Shown here: positions 63,644 through 64,000 of the stretch, piece after piece
Layout: the number at the start of each line of letters is the position of its first letter
Position numbering within the stretch: the stretch's first letter is position 1
NCBI GenBank assembly: GCA_963975575.1
Contig: CAXBHL010000001.1
Span: 496,001 to 560,000 of the forward strand
From: UBA6054 sp963975575
GTDB lineage: Bacteria > Planctomycetota > Phycisphaerae > Phycisphaerales > UBA1924
DNA length: 64,000 bases
Direction: 5' to 3'
Notes under the pieces: model-generated
Database searches by the model: none
The model's input: only the letters and a program-made list of their open reading frames with translations
Told to the model about the DNA's origin: nothing
Program-made: the position numbers and the translations under genes

Positions 63644-64000
63644 GAGTCATCCTTCCGGTCGGCCGGACCGGCAATCCTGCATACTCGGCAGGCCCCGATC
63701 CGTCGGTAACGGCCGCGCACAGACAGTTCGCACGCGACGCAACGGTCCACAGGACACCGTATGGCCAACACCGCGCCGGTCCAGTTCTCGCCAAAAGCCC
63801 CCGTTCAAACGCCCTCAGCCGGGTTTCGCTCCATGCTGCGCGTGCGGTGAAGATGAAATCGATGGCAGAGAACCGGTCGGGACAAATGCCAGAGACCAAT
63901 CGCACGCGCCCGCAACCCGGCACACCGCCACGGCCAAGATCCGCCGGGCCTTCGCCCCCGAGGCCACCCAGCCGGCCCCCGGGCACCCCTCGGCCCAGGT
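63644..64000. other. right-edge region without a recognisable gene
   Basis: An ORF of 119 codons on the minus strand (63627-63986) covers most of it, but its product is compositionally odd, overlaps the start of the HesB-like gene and has no domain. I see no convincing gene here. GAGTATGCAGG on the minus strand near 63680 might hold the -10 of the HesB-like gene. The AATCGATGGC and AAAATGAAA-like segments are less GC-rich than coding parts. Confidence 0.5.

Noticed and set aside
63627..63986. 119-codon minus-strand ORF at the right edge
   Set aside because: No domain, overlaps the HesB-like gene start, and composition is like an antisense shadow.
1..64000. Mobile elements, CRISPR arrays, tRNA or rRNA genes
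   Set aside because: No transposase, integrase, direct-repeat/spacer array, CCA-ended cloverleaf or rRNA signature was recognised anywhere in the window.

Overview
The window is very GC-rich and almost fully coding. Gene families point to a planctomycete of the class Phycisphaerae: a PEP-CTERM-type exported protein with a VPTPG tail, a secreted PA14 / 3-keto-disaccharide-hydrolase (DUF1080) protein, DUF368, a DUF255 thioredoxin-fold protein, large NfeD/flotillin genes and lipoprotein S41 proteases. This is inferred from families only; there is no rRNA or marker phylogeny in the window. I saw no tRNA, rRNA, CRISPR array, transposase or prophage.

Layout. 0.2-5.6 kb: an HDOD-GGDEF-receiver signalling protein, purL (with a palindromic insert in its linker) and rnhA, the last two divergent. 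5.8-12.5 kb: a type IV pilus / pseudopilin operon (pilT, pilC, three pilin-like proteins, one of them very large). 12.5-24.9 kb: housekeeping and envelope genes: nnrD, tatD, lgt, DUF368, a lipoprotein hydrolase, a DUF255 protein fused to a DsbD-like domain, a tightly coupled DUF151-truD-HAD-GNAT operon, and nnrE. 25-28 kb: a membrane glycosyltransferase with ExbD and TonB-like proteins. 28-32 kb: floA with two NfeD genes, and a Nudix hydrolase. 32.3-37.9 kb: murC-murB-ddl and an FtsQ-like protein (a dcw cluster that stops before ftsA/ftsZ), a membrane protein and greA. 38-42.7 kb: two tandem S41-family lipoproteins, an exported protein and a membrane protein. 42.9-55.3 kb: a surface-polysaccharide locus with two GT2 enzymes, a sulfotransferase, a 1779-residue multidomain enzyme, an ABC exporter (wzt, wzm), rmlA and rmlB. 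55.3-64 kb: small membrane and exported proteins, a Pmp3-like peptide, a Pro/Lys-rich small ORF, a threonine/serine dehydratase, the 1115-residue PA14 protein, an SRPBCC protein and a HesB/IscA-like protein without the usual cysteines.

Gene expression shows two recurrent habits. First, at least 14 first-in-operon genes have a TANNNT -10-like hexamer ending only 4-9 bases before the start codon and no Shine-Dalgarno, which predicts leaderless mRNAs; several divergent pairs are built from two such promoters almost back to back. Second, operon-internal genes are joined by stop/start overlaps (ATGA, GTGA, TGATG and three cases of TTGA, where the downstream gene starts with TTG).

The most interesting candidates are: the leaderless promoter architecture; the 1779-residue sulfotransferase-methyltransferase-coiled-coil-WbsX-GT4 fusion, which with the adjacent two-domain Wzt looks like a chain-capping/length-control and export system; the DUF255-DsbD fusion; and the palindromic, 8-bp-periodic insert inside purL.
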